Assembly: GCA_029962745.1 (NCBI GenBank)
Contig: CM057153.1
Span: 36,871,662 to 36,935,661, forward strand
DNA from: Echinometra lucunter
Lineage: Eukaryota > Echinodermata > Echinoidea > Camarodonta > Echinometridae
Reading direction: 5' to 3'
DNA length: 64,000 nucleotides
A model generated the notes under the pieces. The model saw only the letters and a list, made by a program, of their open reading frames with translations. It had not been told where the DNA came from and ran no database searches. Position 1 is the first letter of the stretch; each line of letters opens with the position of its first letter. Made by a program: the position numbers and the translations under genes. Below, piece after piece: positions 45,091 to 57,699 of the stretch.

Positions 45091-47144
45091 GTCTTCTGTG
45101 GTTTCTTGTTTTAGCTAGTAGATAAATGCCACTTTGGTTTAAAATAAAACATGATAGCCTGTATCCCATTCTTCCCTCAAGATTTTTTTTTTAAAATCAA
45201 TAATTAAAGAACCATGCCAACATAGATGAATTCTAGCCTGAAGTGACTACTGTTCACCTGTTCAAACAATGCACAGCTGTCAATTCTATTCGACTGACAA
45301 TGACTTCCAAACATTATTCATTTACATTCACAACAGCTGACTTATTAGGTATTATGACTTCATTCTACCTGTCCAAACACACTTGAGCATCTCATGTATA
45401 TATTTTGCATTGTTTCCAACATTCTTTTCTAGCACTTTATTGTCTAGTTATTTCTGGTTACCATAGTTTGTTTGGGTCACTAGCCAATCATCTTAATTCA
45501 CTTTCTTGTATATCTTCTCCAGGGCATCATAGTTTTACAGGTCACTCACCTGGGGTTTTACCCTACCAACCCTGCCTATCTAAAAACGGCACTGATCCCA
45601 ATTTCACAATACTTCATTTCGCAGTGCGGTACACAATTAGTAGCCAACAGCTCCATACAAGATTCTCAACCTTCTTTATTTCCTGGACTTCTTGGCCTTG
45701 TTCCTAGACTTCTTGATCTTATCAATTGTGTAAATCTATTAGGGACAGTATTATACCAGAACTGTACTCTTTTGGAAATCCATGAACCGCCATCTTCCAG
45801 GACCCACGACATTCTTCTATTTTCACTACTACCAAGACAACACCACCATTAACAGTTACTCAGTAATGGGTATGCAGGTGAACACTTACTTCAACTGGCA
45901 ATCCTTTGCTCTACTACAAACAATAAGGTAAGAAACACCTTTAACCTATTTTTTCTGTGAGATAATGAGATATGATTATAGCCAAAGTGTTATGATAAAA
46001 CAGTGAAAAATTACTTTTGATATCGAATAGTTGTAATCCATGCCCAAACCCTCAAAATTAATGTACTTATTTGTAAAGAAATAAGTACATTAATGTACTT
46101 ATTTGTAAAGAAATAAAAATCATAATCGATATGACATCAAGAATTACCCCTCTGATATATTAAAGAAGTATAGCGTAAAAAAAAAAAAAAAAAATGAATA
46201 CTCGAATTCACATAAAAGTTCCAAGTACTTGTAACCAGCCTTTCAGACTTTATAAGATTTGACTGTACAGAGTATATGTATAACTAGATGAAAGGTGACA
46301 TTTAGCATTCCGTTAGTGCCAATAGGCCAGTTTCATATGGTATATAAATTCATGCAAATTTTCCAGACAGACATAGCAATACAAATCGCCTCTCTAGAGG
46401 TTAAAAGAACACAAAATTTTACCAGTAAATCACATTCCCTTTTTCAACTAACATTAAGGACATTCACAGTCACATTTCATTACATTTCCTGACTAAAACT
46501 CATATAGAGCATTACTCAAAGTGACCCATTCTCACCATTTATTACTCTTCAGTCTTTGAGCAATGATGACTAACAATAAATATTTTGCTAGTATGAAAAG
46601 ATTAAAACAAAGGGAAAATCCAACACGAACTGATGTAACTTTGCAACAAATCAAAGACTAGTTAACAGCTGGACCTACTTCACAATAATATAGAGAAGAC
46701 ATTTGTCGCCTAGGCATCTTATTGCTAAAAAGTGAATTTTATTTCTATTTCAAGTTTCCATCAAATGAGTACATATCATGTTTGCAGAATGTAAAACAGT
46801 GACTTGTACAACTATAACACCTGTTTTTAAAATCTAGCTAAGGTTTAATGACTGCAATGTCATACATAAGAATTTGTGCAAATGGTTGGCACTTTGCAGA
46901 GTGTTCCATACATGGACTCACCTTTGGGAGAATTAAATGGAGTAAGCAGCATCATAACACAAGAAAACTATCTACCTGACACTGTCATTGAGCAACTGTG
47001 TTGACAATGGAAAAGATACCATTGGGAGATAAACTGAGGAGTTCCTGGTGAGGAGTACCTGGTGATCAACTGGGATTATCTGATCTGTGTCTATTGCCCT
47101 GTAATTCGGAAAGACACAAGAAAAATAGGAAGAAAGGATTGCAT
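45091..47144. other. Intergenic DNA between convergent genes
   Basis: No credible gene. It contains a 36 bp tandem, partly palindromic duplication at 46059-46117 and an A16 run near 46178-46193. Further minus-strand AATAAA candidates (near 45675, 46538 and 46738) could be distal CASC3 poly(A) sites. Confidence 0.55.
46059..46117. repeat. Tandem and palindromic duplication
   Basis: attaatgtacttatttgtaa followed by agaaataagtac occurs in tandem. Each unit contains inverted acttattt/aaataagt halves. Confidence 0.8.
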
Positions 47145-47150
47145 TTTATT
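47145..47150 (-). terminator. Candidate CASC3 poly(A) signal
   Basis: AATAAA on the minus strand, about 365 bases beyond the CASC3 stop codon. It is followed by a T/GT-rich stretch (cttcctatttttcttgtgtc) suitable as a downstream element. Confidence 0.45.
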
Positions 47151-47511
47151 CACTTAAATCAAACCATACAGCGACTCGAACCGGACATACAACTTCTAAT
47201 TACACCTTCCAGCACAGATTTAGAAAGTCACCATTGACATCCTCAATAAGATATTCTATTTAAAGAGATGAATTTTTGGACAGCCCATCACCAACAGCTT
47301 CCCTTCCCTTCCCAACTTAGGAAAAGTATGCACTTGGCATATCTAAATAGTACCAGAAAGGGTAATAAAGGGTAGTAAATGAGTTAATGTATACTTTCAA
47401 CCTGCCAAACTGATTTTGTCCTCCCTCCACCTACCCCTTGAAATGCTGCTCAGCCACAGTACGTTCAGTTTATACCGAAGGTAAACAAAGAAATTGTCTG
47501 ACTACAACTCT

Positions 47512-47817
47512 TTAAATACCACTACTTACCCTATCAGGTGGCACCTCAATAGGAAGAGGGTTAGCTTGTCTCCTAGTGGGTGGGGCTCGCTTCATACTCT
47601 GCTGCAACTCAGGAGAGTAGTAGGTGATTCCCCCTACCATCTGAGCCCCAGGAAGGGGTGGTCCGCCTTGGATGTTAGGGGCATCGTCTCCTATCAAGGG
47701 TTGGGGAGCTTGGCGGGATGATGGCGGTTGGGGTGGAGGCGGCTGAGATGGGGGTGGTGGTCCTTGGGGAAGAGGGGGACGCCGCTGGTTGTGTTGACGT
47801 GCAGGGGGAGGACCAGA
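47512..47817 (-). CDS. CASC3: CASC3 exon 12: C-terminus and stop
   Basis: Encodes residues 1080-1180 and TAA at 47514-47512. It is Pro/Gln-rich, then GGITYYSPELQQ and RAPPTRRQANPL, ending DRVSSGI. This aligns with human GGVTYYNPAQQQ...PPRRTPQP...VVSRGSS, so the stop looks authentic. Inside the last codons AGG/GTAAGT is a perfect donor. Its use would remove the last five residues and splice to an unseen 3' exon. Confidence 0.9.
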   Translation of the reverse strand, partial: SGPPPARQHNQRRPPLPQGPPPPSQPPPPQPPSSRQAPQPLIGDDAPNIQGGPPLPGAQMVGGITYYSPELQQSMKRAPPTRRQANPLPIEVPPDRVSSGI

Positions 47818-50800
47818 CTGGTGGTAGAAAAAGAAAAAGAAAGTCCTGTCATCAATCCTGTTTGCTCAATTAGTGACAAAAATATAGTGATGGAAATGCA
47901 TTGCATGAATTTGAAAAGGCAGAACTGTCAATCCAATTGTGTTCTGCGTAACTCTGACAGTGTGTGCAATTATGCAGCAGGGCAATTCCACGGTAAGGGT
48001 GTAATTCCGTTACCAACATTTTTAGACTTTCTTTGCCTCTTTTGTACTCTGCCTCCTTTCTCACCATCTAATACTCTGTAAATATACCCATTCTTTCATG
48101 TGAGCTTTTTCATTCCAACAATTTTATTCTTACAATCATGATATTGTGGTATAACACCTAGGTAATGGAATTATCAGAAAAAAACACCAATTTTAAACTT
48201 CAAATATGTCTTTTAAAATCAAACAAGTGCATATGTGCGCTATATAAATATCCAAATTATTATTTTCATTATCATACAAACACAGACTAAGATTGTGAAA
48301 TTCTTTATTGTTGCAGCTTTTTTAATCCAAAGATTTGGCTATCAGGGCTATCAAAGTAATTGCATTTACTATAAATGTGAAATAAGGTGACTGTTTTTCC
48401 TATGCGGAATTGCCCAGCTAGCAATAACTCATGTGGCCAAGATCTTAAAGGGGAATCATACCCCAATAATGTTTTAAAACATCTTACTGATATTTTAGCA
48501 AGAAGCATACATTACTTCCTTTAATACTAAGTTTTTAAGACTTGTAATGAAAGGATAACGAAAGGATGCAGAGAAGCTATAAAAATTCTAAAATAAATCC
48601 AGTATTATACAAAAGGCATTCCCTTGCAGACCTTCTAATGGTACCATTCCGGTGGGCATACAACATACTACGTTGAGTTACCTGCGGAGGCACTGCAGAG
48701 TAATGCTGCACCGGAACCTGTTGAGGGGCAACCCCCTGAGGTGGGGGGACTTGCTGTGACCCCATCACAGGGTAATGATGCCCAACAAACATGACAGGTC
48801 CTCCAACAAACTGAGGAGGGGGTAGCTGGTTAGGAGGGGGTGGCTGGGCCATCTGAGGGGGAGGATGGTTAGGGCTGAAGAAAGCTGCACTGGGGAGATG
48901 GCCTGGTGCAGGAGGTCTCATTCCTGAGGGAAACAGAAAACAACAAAAATCTTCAGTACTAGGTTGGGTATAAACAGAGTATATAAGTATAAACAGAGAA
49001 ATAAGTTCCTAATTGTACAAACAAATCTGATATGGCATAACTATTAATTCAGAGCTTTTGCCCAAACTCTCTTTCTTTTTTACTTCCATGTGCAAGCATA
49101 ACACAGCAGCAAATTCCTGCATAAAGGATTGCTCTTCAGATACCCATATGTTACACACATGACTAACAACAGTTTTAATTTTCAAATAAATGTAGATGCA
49201 ACATTTATATCCATTGTCCAATAAACCCAGAAATGTATGAAGTGTTTTTGGTTTTCTGAAATATTGTGAAAATTCCAAAATACTATAATGTACAATCATT
49301 CCATTTCACTAACTGAACTATTAATGAAAACTTTCTTACCGCTGCAAGCTTATGATCAATACAAACATCTACTTCAAAATAATATTTAAAATATGTTAGG
49401 ACTGTTAGGAATATCTCTTCTTACCTGGATGCATGTTGACATCAGGTGGCATCATGACATCATGAGGAGGGGGTGGGTGTGGGGGAGGGACCATCCTTGA
49501 CTGGTCTGGGCTGCCTGCTAGCACATGGGGGTCTGCCCCACTCACTGGGGTTGGGTGGTGGACATGGTGAGGGGGTGATGTCATTGGTGGGGGTTGAGGG
49601 GGAGGGGTGTGGGTTGGGTAGTCCCCTCTGTTCTGATAGCCTTGACCTGGTCAATTAGAAGGGGGGAAAAATCAAAATTGAAGGAAATCTACACTAAAAA
49701 AAAATCACATGAGTACAATAGAATGGCAGAAAAATGAGATGTATGGGAACTGATATGGGAATTGATTTTTTTAACCGGGAGAAGAAACCAGGAGAGACAC
49801 ATTGAATGATAAGCAATCAGCATAAGCTTAATGTAAAACAAACAAGATACTTCTTGCATATTTTTTTTTTTTTTTTTTCAGTTTTAGATTTACAAGTTCC
49901 TTCCAACAGAGAATTGCTAAAAAGAGTCAGTAAAAACTGATACAACACTATTGGGGTGTTGCAAGAAAGTTGCAATTGACTGCAAGTTGCAACTGATTGT
50001 CACTGGCCAATCAAAATCATTGTTGCATGCACGTCTTCTTAAAAGGGCAGACCCTGAGCCAATCAGAATGGTTGTTTCAAAATTAGCAATTATTTGCAAT
50101 TGATTGCAACCTTCTTGCAACACCCCACATGTCTGCAAAGTGCGAAAGTTTCTTTCCACAAAAAAAGGCCATCTCCAGTGACTTCATGTCACCAAAATTT
50201 CTGGTTATACAGTTTCTTGTTTCATCTTCAGTGATGATTGATTTTATGAAAGGGTCATTGTACCTCTGTCTCTTCCTCCTCTTGATGGTTGTTCAGAAGG
50301 AGCACCTGGTCCTTCTTGACCTCTCTGACGCTGAGATGAATACCTCTTGGGGCGCCCTCTCTGAAAAGATCAAGCAAAGAAGAGGGAAAATGTGAATTAA
50401 AACCCTATTTCATACACACATATCTCATAAATGCTCTTTCTTATGTTCTATCATGAATCTTGAGAAAAAAAAGCTGTAATTTTGTCTGCAAAAGGGATAC
50501 ATATATCTGTTGTAGATGTATTAGAGACAATTCAGTATGGTAGTTCACTTTCAACTCCAAATTTTACATGGAGTGTAGGAAGGCTTATTTTTAATCATTA
50601 TAGTACACATTCATTGATTTTAAAAAATGACTTAAGTTTCATTATTGCATAGGTGAAGCTTAGAGTGACAAGCTTAGCAAAATTCAACATTCGAAAACAT
50701 TCGACATAATTATCATCAATTACAAAACGTTGAAATACAGCCCTGACATAGCACTGGACAGGCTCTCTGAATGCTACTGAAATGTGTGACGTCACAGGTT

Positions 50801-53800
50801 TAACATTACTTGCACAAGCAGACTAGGGGGTGTTGCAAGAAACTTGCAATTGATTGCAAGCCAATTTTAGGTCTCAAAATCAATCATAAGTCTTGCAATT
50901 AATTGCATATTTGCAAATGATTGCTGGTCTGCTTCTTGCAACAGAAAGTATAAATTGATTTGCTATAGTTAAAATTGATCTATCAATTGCAAATTTGTAA
51001 ATGAAATTTACAATCGATTGCAAATAAGTTTCTTGCAACACCCCCTATGTCCCATAACATCTCACACATTTTCATATTCTGTTCACTTCTTTCTCTTACT
51101 TCACTAGTGTCATTCTAAATGTCTAATCTACTGCCTCACTCCACACCTCATGCATGGCATTATTTTGATGAAAAATGCAGCTTTGGAAAAATAAAGGAGT
51201 CAGTTGCTTGTGAGGGGTGATTGTACTTCAAGTGCACACACCCGTGGTATGTTCGGCGTTTCAAGAAGGAAAGAATGCCGTCCATGCTATCACTCGGCGG
51301 GATTTTCAATTTGAAATTGTCGTTTCTTTGACTGATAATTTGCCCTTAACCTGTATTTTTACAAACAAGAATTTTTAGTAATCAGAATCAGGTTTAATTC
51401 CCTTTTAGAATGGTGAGAAATACGGTCACGTTCAGATAAACTAAACACTTTATAACTTGGGAAATAATTGCATTGTTATTATGTCCATTTGTTATGGGAC
51501 GTTGTCTGCTTGGGCAGGATTGGTGCACTTTATGACGTCATCAGAACATCATTATTTTTCTGGCAACTCATTCGTATATCCCAGATGCTGGGAGGTGGTT
51601 TTATTTGTATTGTTTTTTTAATCACCCAATACGACGATGACATAAAACTAATACAACATGTATTGCTATCTGTAAGCTTCCCAGTTTCTAATGATACATT
51701 ATTCGCCATATTTGTGATTTTCTTTGAATGGGCAGTTTAACAGTTGTCGTTATCAATTAATTGGATCGGGCCTCTACATGTAAAAGGCTTATTATTCAAT
51801 CATTAACATAGTTTTCATTGTCATTTAATGGGATTAGGGCCCCATTTCATAACACTGGTTACCAGTAACAACTGCCACTTTTCTATGACAAATTTGCTCT
51901 CAGCCAATCAGATGCAAGGATTTCAGTAGCTTGTAACAGTTATTGCAACTTGTATTGATAACTAGTTTTGTGAAATGGGACCCAGGCCTCTACATATATA
52001 AGGGCATACCTCTCTCCTGTCATATCTCTCTTGTGATTCTTCTTGTCCTTCTACTGGAACTAAAATAAACAACAAAAACATCAGGATATGATTACTTGAG
52101 CAATCACCCCAAAAATGTTTAAGGACACAATGGTGGAAATAAAAAACTACATGGTACAGGTACATTAAAAACAAGTGAAGTGCAATGTATCATAGATGTT
52201 TAACATAAGTGTAAAAACATCAAGAGTAATCCAAACTCTAAGGCAAAATACTCTGAAGAAAGCAGAAAAATTATAGAAATAGATTCCTTGAAATCTTAAG
52301 AAAGTTGCGACTTGCTGAAAGATTATATCATCTTACCATAGCAATTTCAAAAAAAAAAAAAAGAAAAAAAGGGGGGCATATTGATGAAGCCATTTTGATG
52401 AAGTATCAGACAACTCTCCCATTTCTTCCATAAAATGACTACATGTACATAAACATCATTTATCCCAAATTTAGGAATGAAAATAATCCTTAATTAAAAC
52501 AACATGCTATCCATAACTTTTTTCAAGCAGTCCAAGGAAAAGTTGCTTGAAAAGGAATTAGAAATGTATGATATTCTAGTGTACACTAAATTGGAGAAAT
52601 GTCCCAATTGCATCTCAGTAGAATGATCTATTCCCAAATTTACGATTCCCACAGACTTGTTGATCTAAACCTTACGAAACTTTCATTTGTTTTTTTCATT
52701 TTGTTCGTTTATTTCATGACTTCCCTATAACTATTCATTAAACTGTTTCTCTAATATTTCTTTCTCCATCTGAGCAACCTTGTTAGAAAGTTGAGATTCC
52801 CCTTTCTTAAGACTACACTACCTTCTACTCCAACAGGTTCAATGATGGGCCTTGTTTCCAGTTTGGACTGTACATCTTGATCAGGATGAGTCCAAGCAGT
52901 GTTATCCTGCATTGACACCTTCAACTCTTTCACCAGGTTCCTTAGCCCTTCCATCTCTCCTTCATCTATTTGCTCAGGTGGTCCCTCCTTGCTGTCCTGC
53001 CTTGCAGACCTTTGACGTCGATCCCTTGAGTAGGCTTTGCTTTCCCTTTGCCGGCGTGGTTGGCTTTCCTCCTTTTCGACTTCTCTCACCGGTTCCTCCG
53101 GATATTGAACACTCTCTTCCCCATTTTCTGAGGAAGTACCCCGCCCACTTGATCTATGAGAAGCCGTTTCCTGCCGGCGGGTATCCTTATAGCCTTGCCT
53201 CCTTTGGTTTGAATAACTGTCCTGTGTATCATATCTAGCATCCTGACTTCCATGTCTACTGTCCCTATTGTCATTTCCAAAATTACGTTTATCGTATCTT
53301 GTGTCATATCTGGCATCTTGCCTATTTGAGTCCTGCCTATAGCGTCCACTGCCAGAACTTGCTGATTCTGATCTGTAATTACTATTAACCCATTGCTGCT
53401 TGTGGCCTTTGCTAACATCTTGTTCTCTTCTGTCATAATAATTATCTCTCCTGCCATCATCTTGTCGTCTGTCTCTATCTCTCCTTTCAGACCCTTGGTC
53501 CTGTTCCTGTTTGCCTTGCCGACCAGTGCGTTCATAATCATCACGATTAAATTCAGTTCCTGCATTATTATTCCTATACCGTTCATTTCTACGGTTCTGT
53601 CTCTCAAGGTATGCATCATGAGCCCTTTCTTCGGCAGTTCTGCTGTCCCCACCACCACCTCTCCCTGTTCTCTGAGCTCCTCTTTGATTCTTAAAGCCCC
53701 ATTGTCTCTCATACTCATTATCCCCTTCACCCCTATCCCCAGTCCTCTGCTGCCGATCACCCCGGTCCTCTTGGTACCCTCTACGGTTCCCACGGTAGCC

Positions 53801-56800
53801 TTTCCCTCTCCCACTTCTCCTGTTATCACTCTGTCCCCTATCATCAGTGTATCTCTCCTTTGAGTAGTTGTCATCATATTCTCGTCCCTCATCTTTGTAA
53901 GGTTCTCTGTAGCTCTGCCTAGCTTCTTCCCTCTCTGCCTCCATTGCCCAGGAGCTGTTCTGTGTCTGCGCACGAAGGGTTTTCTTTGAAACATGTACAT
54001 TCTCTTGCTGTTGTAGACTTGGCCATTCCTCCTCCTGCTGCAAGCTCTCTTTGGTTGGAGGCTCTGGTTCTTGTCTGTAAGCAGGCCTGTAACATGTGAT
54101 TAGAGTTAAACAAATTTCAAATTTTATATTGGTTTCGAAAAAACATGTCTGCTGATGTTGTAGCCATTCCAGTTCATCACATATAATCTCTTACTCTCAA
54201 AACCTCAAACTTCATCATCATCATCAAATGTAATGTCAATATCAGCTTGACATTATCATTTAAAACGTAATAATTTTGCAGGAGTCGCAACTTTCCTCCT
54301 GCACTATTACTGTGCACAACATGGCCTAACTATATAAAGGGTTTCAAGTTTTTGCTTATATATATTCTTTCTCCTGGCTTCAACGTAACTGTGACATGAC
54401 AACATTGATGGAATTGTGCACTGAAGTGAACAGCATTTAACATTAACCAGCTTTTTCATGAAAATAGTAACAAAGAAATAACATCTCTTTGAAAAAAAGA
54501 AAAAACTACATGAATCCTCGACCGCGCACAGTCGAAATTTATGCTTCTGCCTTTGCCAGATCAGAAATTTATCACTCTTAATTGTGGGAAATGCATTAGG
54601 ATACATTTAGAGTAGAAAACTAGAAAAAATGATTCTATTTAAATGACACTGTGTCAGCCACGTTTGAAGTTGATCCGTCAAATGGTTCTAAGTTATTTTC
54701 ACGTTTACAATGACATCTATGACTTTTGACCTTTGACCTTGTGAACCCCAAATCTAATAAGATCATTGCCTCTCCCATATGCATACATGACTCATTTTTG
54801 AAGTTGATCCATCAAATGGTTATCACAAGAACGAGTCATTTTCATACATATGACCTCTATGACCTTTGACCCCATGACTCAAAAATCTACTCAGATCATT
54901 GTCCCTCCCATATGCATATATCATCCAAGTATGAAGTTGATCCATCAAATGGTTCTTGACTTTTTGTGAGAACGAGCCATTTTCATATACATGACCTTTA
55001 GGACCTTTGACCTTTGACCTTGTGAACCTGAATCTAATCAGATCATTGTCCCTCCCATATGCATACATGAGCCAAGTTTAAAGTTGATCTGTCTAATGGT
55101 TCTTACGTTATTGCGAGAACGAAAATGGGACGGACGGACGAACGGACAACCCGAAAACATAATGCCTCCCGCACTCGCCTTTGGTGGGCGGAGGCATAAA
55201 AAAATGATGCTCTTAAATCCTACATTAATTTAGTACAGTCAATAACATTCTTACCTTCTTGGCCTTGATTCCCTATAGCCCTCACTCTCCTCTTCATCAT
55301 CATCTCTCCTTCTATATCCCCTTCCTCGGCCTCTACCTCTTCCTCTCCCTCGACCACGCCCCCTACCCCTCCCTCTGGATGGAATTGGTACATCCTCTAG
55401 CTTCCTGGTCCGTATGTCCATTCCATAGATGTCCTGTAGCTCTTGGCTGGACTTCGGTGCTTGCTCTTCCTCCACGAATCGATCATGCCTCCATCTGTCC
55501 TCGTTCTGCCACAGCTTCTTCTTCTCCTTTTGCCTAATGATTGGAGAAATCAAAGGCATGCGAAGTACAAAATCATATCCTCAAGGAAGAAACATGAGAT
55601 GATATCATCCCAACATTTCTGCGATACTACATTTTGCAACACATAATAATAATAATAATAATAATACAGACATATAACCTGCGCAACATATCCACCGCAA
55701 GGGGTGCTCAAGATGCTTACAATTTGAAATTAATTATGAGGTAAACTTACAGTGCATAAAATACATACCGGTATTTAGGAAAAGGTACATGTATTCATCA
55801 CATAAATGTGCTTTTAATTTGCACTTAAAATCATTAAGAGTCGCAATCATAAAATTATACAATGAGGATATAAAATTCCTTACATTAAAAAAGAATAGAA
55901 TAACAATACTAATCAAGAAATTTTCTATAAAATGTGCAAAATTGAGATTGAACCAAACTTCAAATCATGCTTTATGATTACATTCTTTATTCAAAATCCA
56001 GGTCTAAGAACCAAACTTCAAAGTTCAAACCCCACTACAAGAAAACACTATACTCACCCTGACCCCAAGGGCATAACCCTGACTTTAACGTTAACTCTAA
56101 TCCTAACCCTGGCCCTAACCATAATACACTGTACTGGTAAGTGTAGGGTATTATGCACTTAAGGTAGCTTATCAAAAGTTGTGTCCATTGGTTTTTATTG
56201 GTTCCTCCCCACCCAGGTATTCACATCGGCTTTCCTGATCCTCCGTTGTTTTGTCTATGCAGGGACGGGAGGAATAAACGGGATTAGTGGCACAAAAGAT
56301 GCTGAGCGGATATCCCGCTCTAGGCTGCGGTCAAGTTAGGCTCTGACTTATGAGAAGATGCCTACTTAAGTGATGGGTATAAATGCACACTTACTTTGGT
56401 TCTGGTTTCTTGTCTTCCTCATCATCCAATGTCCTGCTATCATGCATGTAATATGGTCCTTTCCTTGGAACAAACTGAGGATTCTTTCTGTCTTCATCAT
56501 CATCCAGTTCCTGTGGAGCCTCCTAGAATATTAAGGTTTTACAAAGGAGAGTAATTTTAAACATTGATTACAAATAGTTCTAATGGTGGAACCGTGAATT
56601 AAGAACATGTATATCTCAGCAAATAACAGTATAATATGCACTGTCTATTTCAGTATATCATGTTGCTCCATCCTCATATTTCATATTTGCAATTACAATG
56701 TAAACATGAGCACTGTACTTTGCAGATGCAAACAATCCTGAAATCAACAGTGAGGGAGAAGTCATGACTGTCTCTCTGACAGGCGTTTGTTACGTGAAGG

Positions 56801-57663
56801 GAGAAAGTCGGTTGATACACTGCCATCCAGTGACAAGGAGAGCAACTATTTTCAAATTGACTTTTTCTTGATTTGGGATAGCTTTTTGTATGCTCTACAT
56901 CATGATGAAGAAATTCTAAGGTCACATGACCCCCTCCCTTTCCAAAACATAGACACATCAAAAGGAAGCAACTCCATAGACTTCTTCATAAAACAGTAAC
57001 ATATTTTCTTCATTAACTACGAAACTCATTCTATTCTACAGAGTTGTTTCCTTTTGTCACTACCCGACAGTATAGCCTTTTATTTTTTTTTTTACAATAA
57101 ATGGATGACATCCTTGCAGAATGTGGGCAGAATAGGGAGATATAAAACAGATGGCACAAGATGGTGGCATGTTATGAGTTATTTGTTGCAGAAACTAACT
57201 GAGTTACTAAACTTGTCGTTTGACAGATCATTATTGATGATGACCTATCAATGATGTACATACCTCTCCATCTCCACTCCCTCTTTCTTCATCAGGAGCA
57301 TCTTCCTCATCTCCTTTTTCCTCCCCCTCCTCTTCTCCAATCTCCCCTTCTTCAATCTCCCCTTCTTCCAACTCTTCTTCTTCCAATTCTCCTTCCTCTA
57401 GTTCATTTTCTTCATCTTCTCTTAGATCATCTCCAACTGGTATCTTGTCTCCTCCCACTTCTTCCTCCTGTGTCTCTGCTGCCTCTTCCTCTATCACCTG
57501 ATCCTCTCCTTCTGTTGCTTGTTGGACATCCTCTTCTTTTGTTGGATGCTCTTCCACTTCTTTTGCTTGAACTGCACCTTTGTCTTCCAGTGGCTCTTCT
57601 GCAGTTTCTGCTGTCTCTGATACCAATTGCTCCCCTTTCTCTTGTTCTCCCTGAACTGAAATT

Positions 57664-57699
<36 letters not shown>

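Larger units (their letters stand above)
50361..52009 (-). other. CASC3 intron 8 with two MITEs
   Basis: 1.65 kb containing the foldback elements 50824-51048 and 51836-51984. TGACGTCA palindromes occur at 50787-50794 and 51533-51540. No exon was recognised. Confidence 0.8.

Noticed and set aside
49460..49654. Minus-strand 64-codon Pro-rich frame
   Set aside because: Overlaps CASC3 exon 10 in the wrong frame; only the frame ending NMHP agrees with splice phases on both sides.
27260..51540. TGACGTCA palindromes at 27260, 50787 and 51533 as CRE sites feeding back on cyclic nucleotide signalling
   Set aside because: An 8-mer is expected about once per 64 kb per strand-independent site; three copies in introns of two genes is not convincing without conservation or chromatin data.
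52000..52010. An alternative CASC3 exon-8 end reading on to a vertebrate-like RGMP motif
   Set aside because: On careful base counting the readthrough is EVCPYI, not RGMP; the GAG/gtatgc donor gives exact phase agreement with exon 9.
52852..53863. Plus-strand open frames of 128 and 156 codons and a minus-strand frame of 304 codons
   Set aside because: Shadows of CASC3 exon 7. The chosen frame is fixed by splice phase and by matching neighbouring exons.
56070..56120. TAACCCT-like units suggesting interstitial telomere repeat
   Set aside because: The units are too few and too irregular (gaccc, taacc, ctgacc mixed) to call telomeric.
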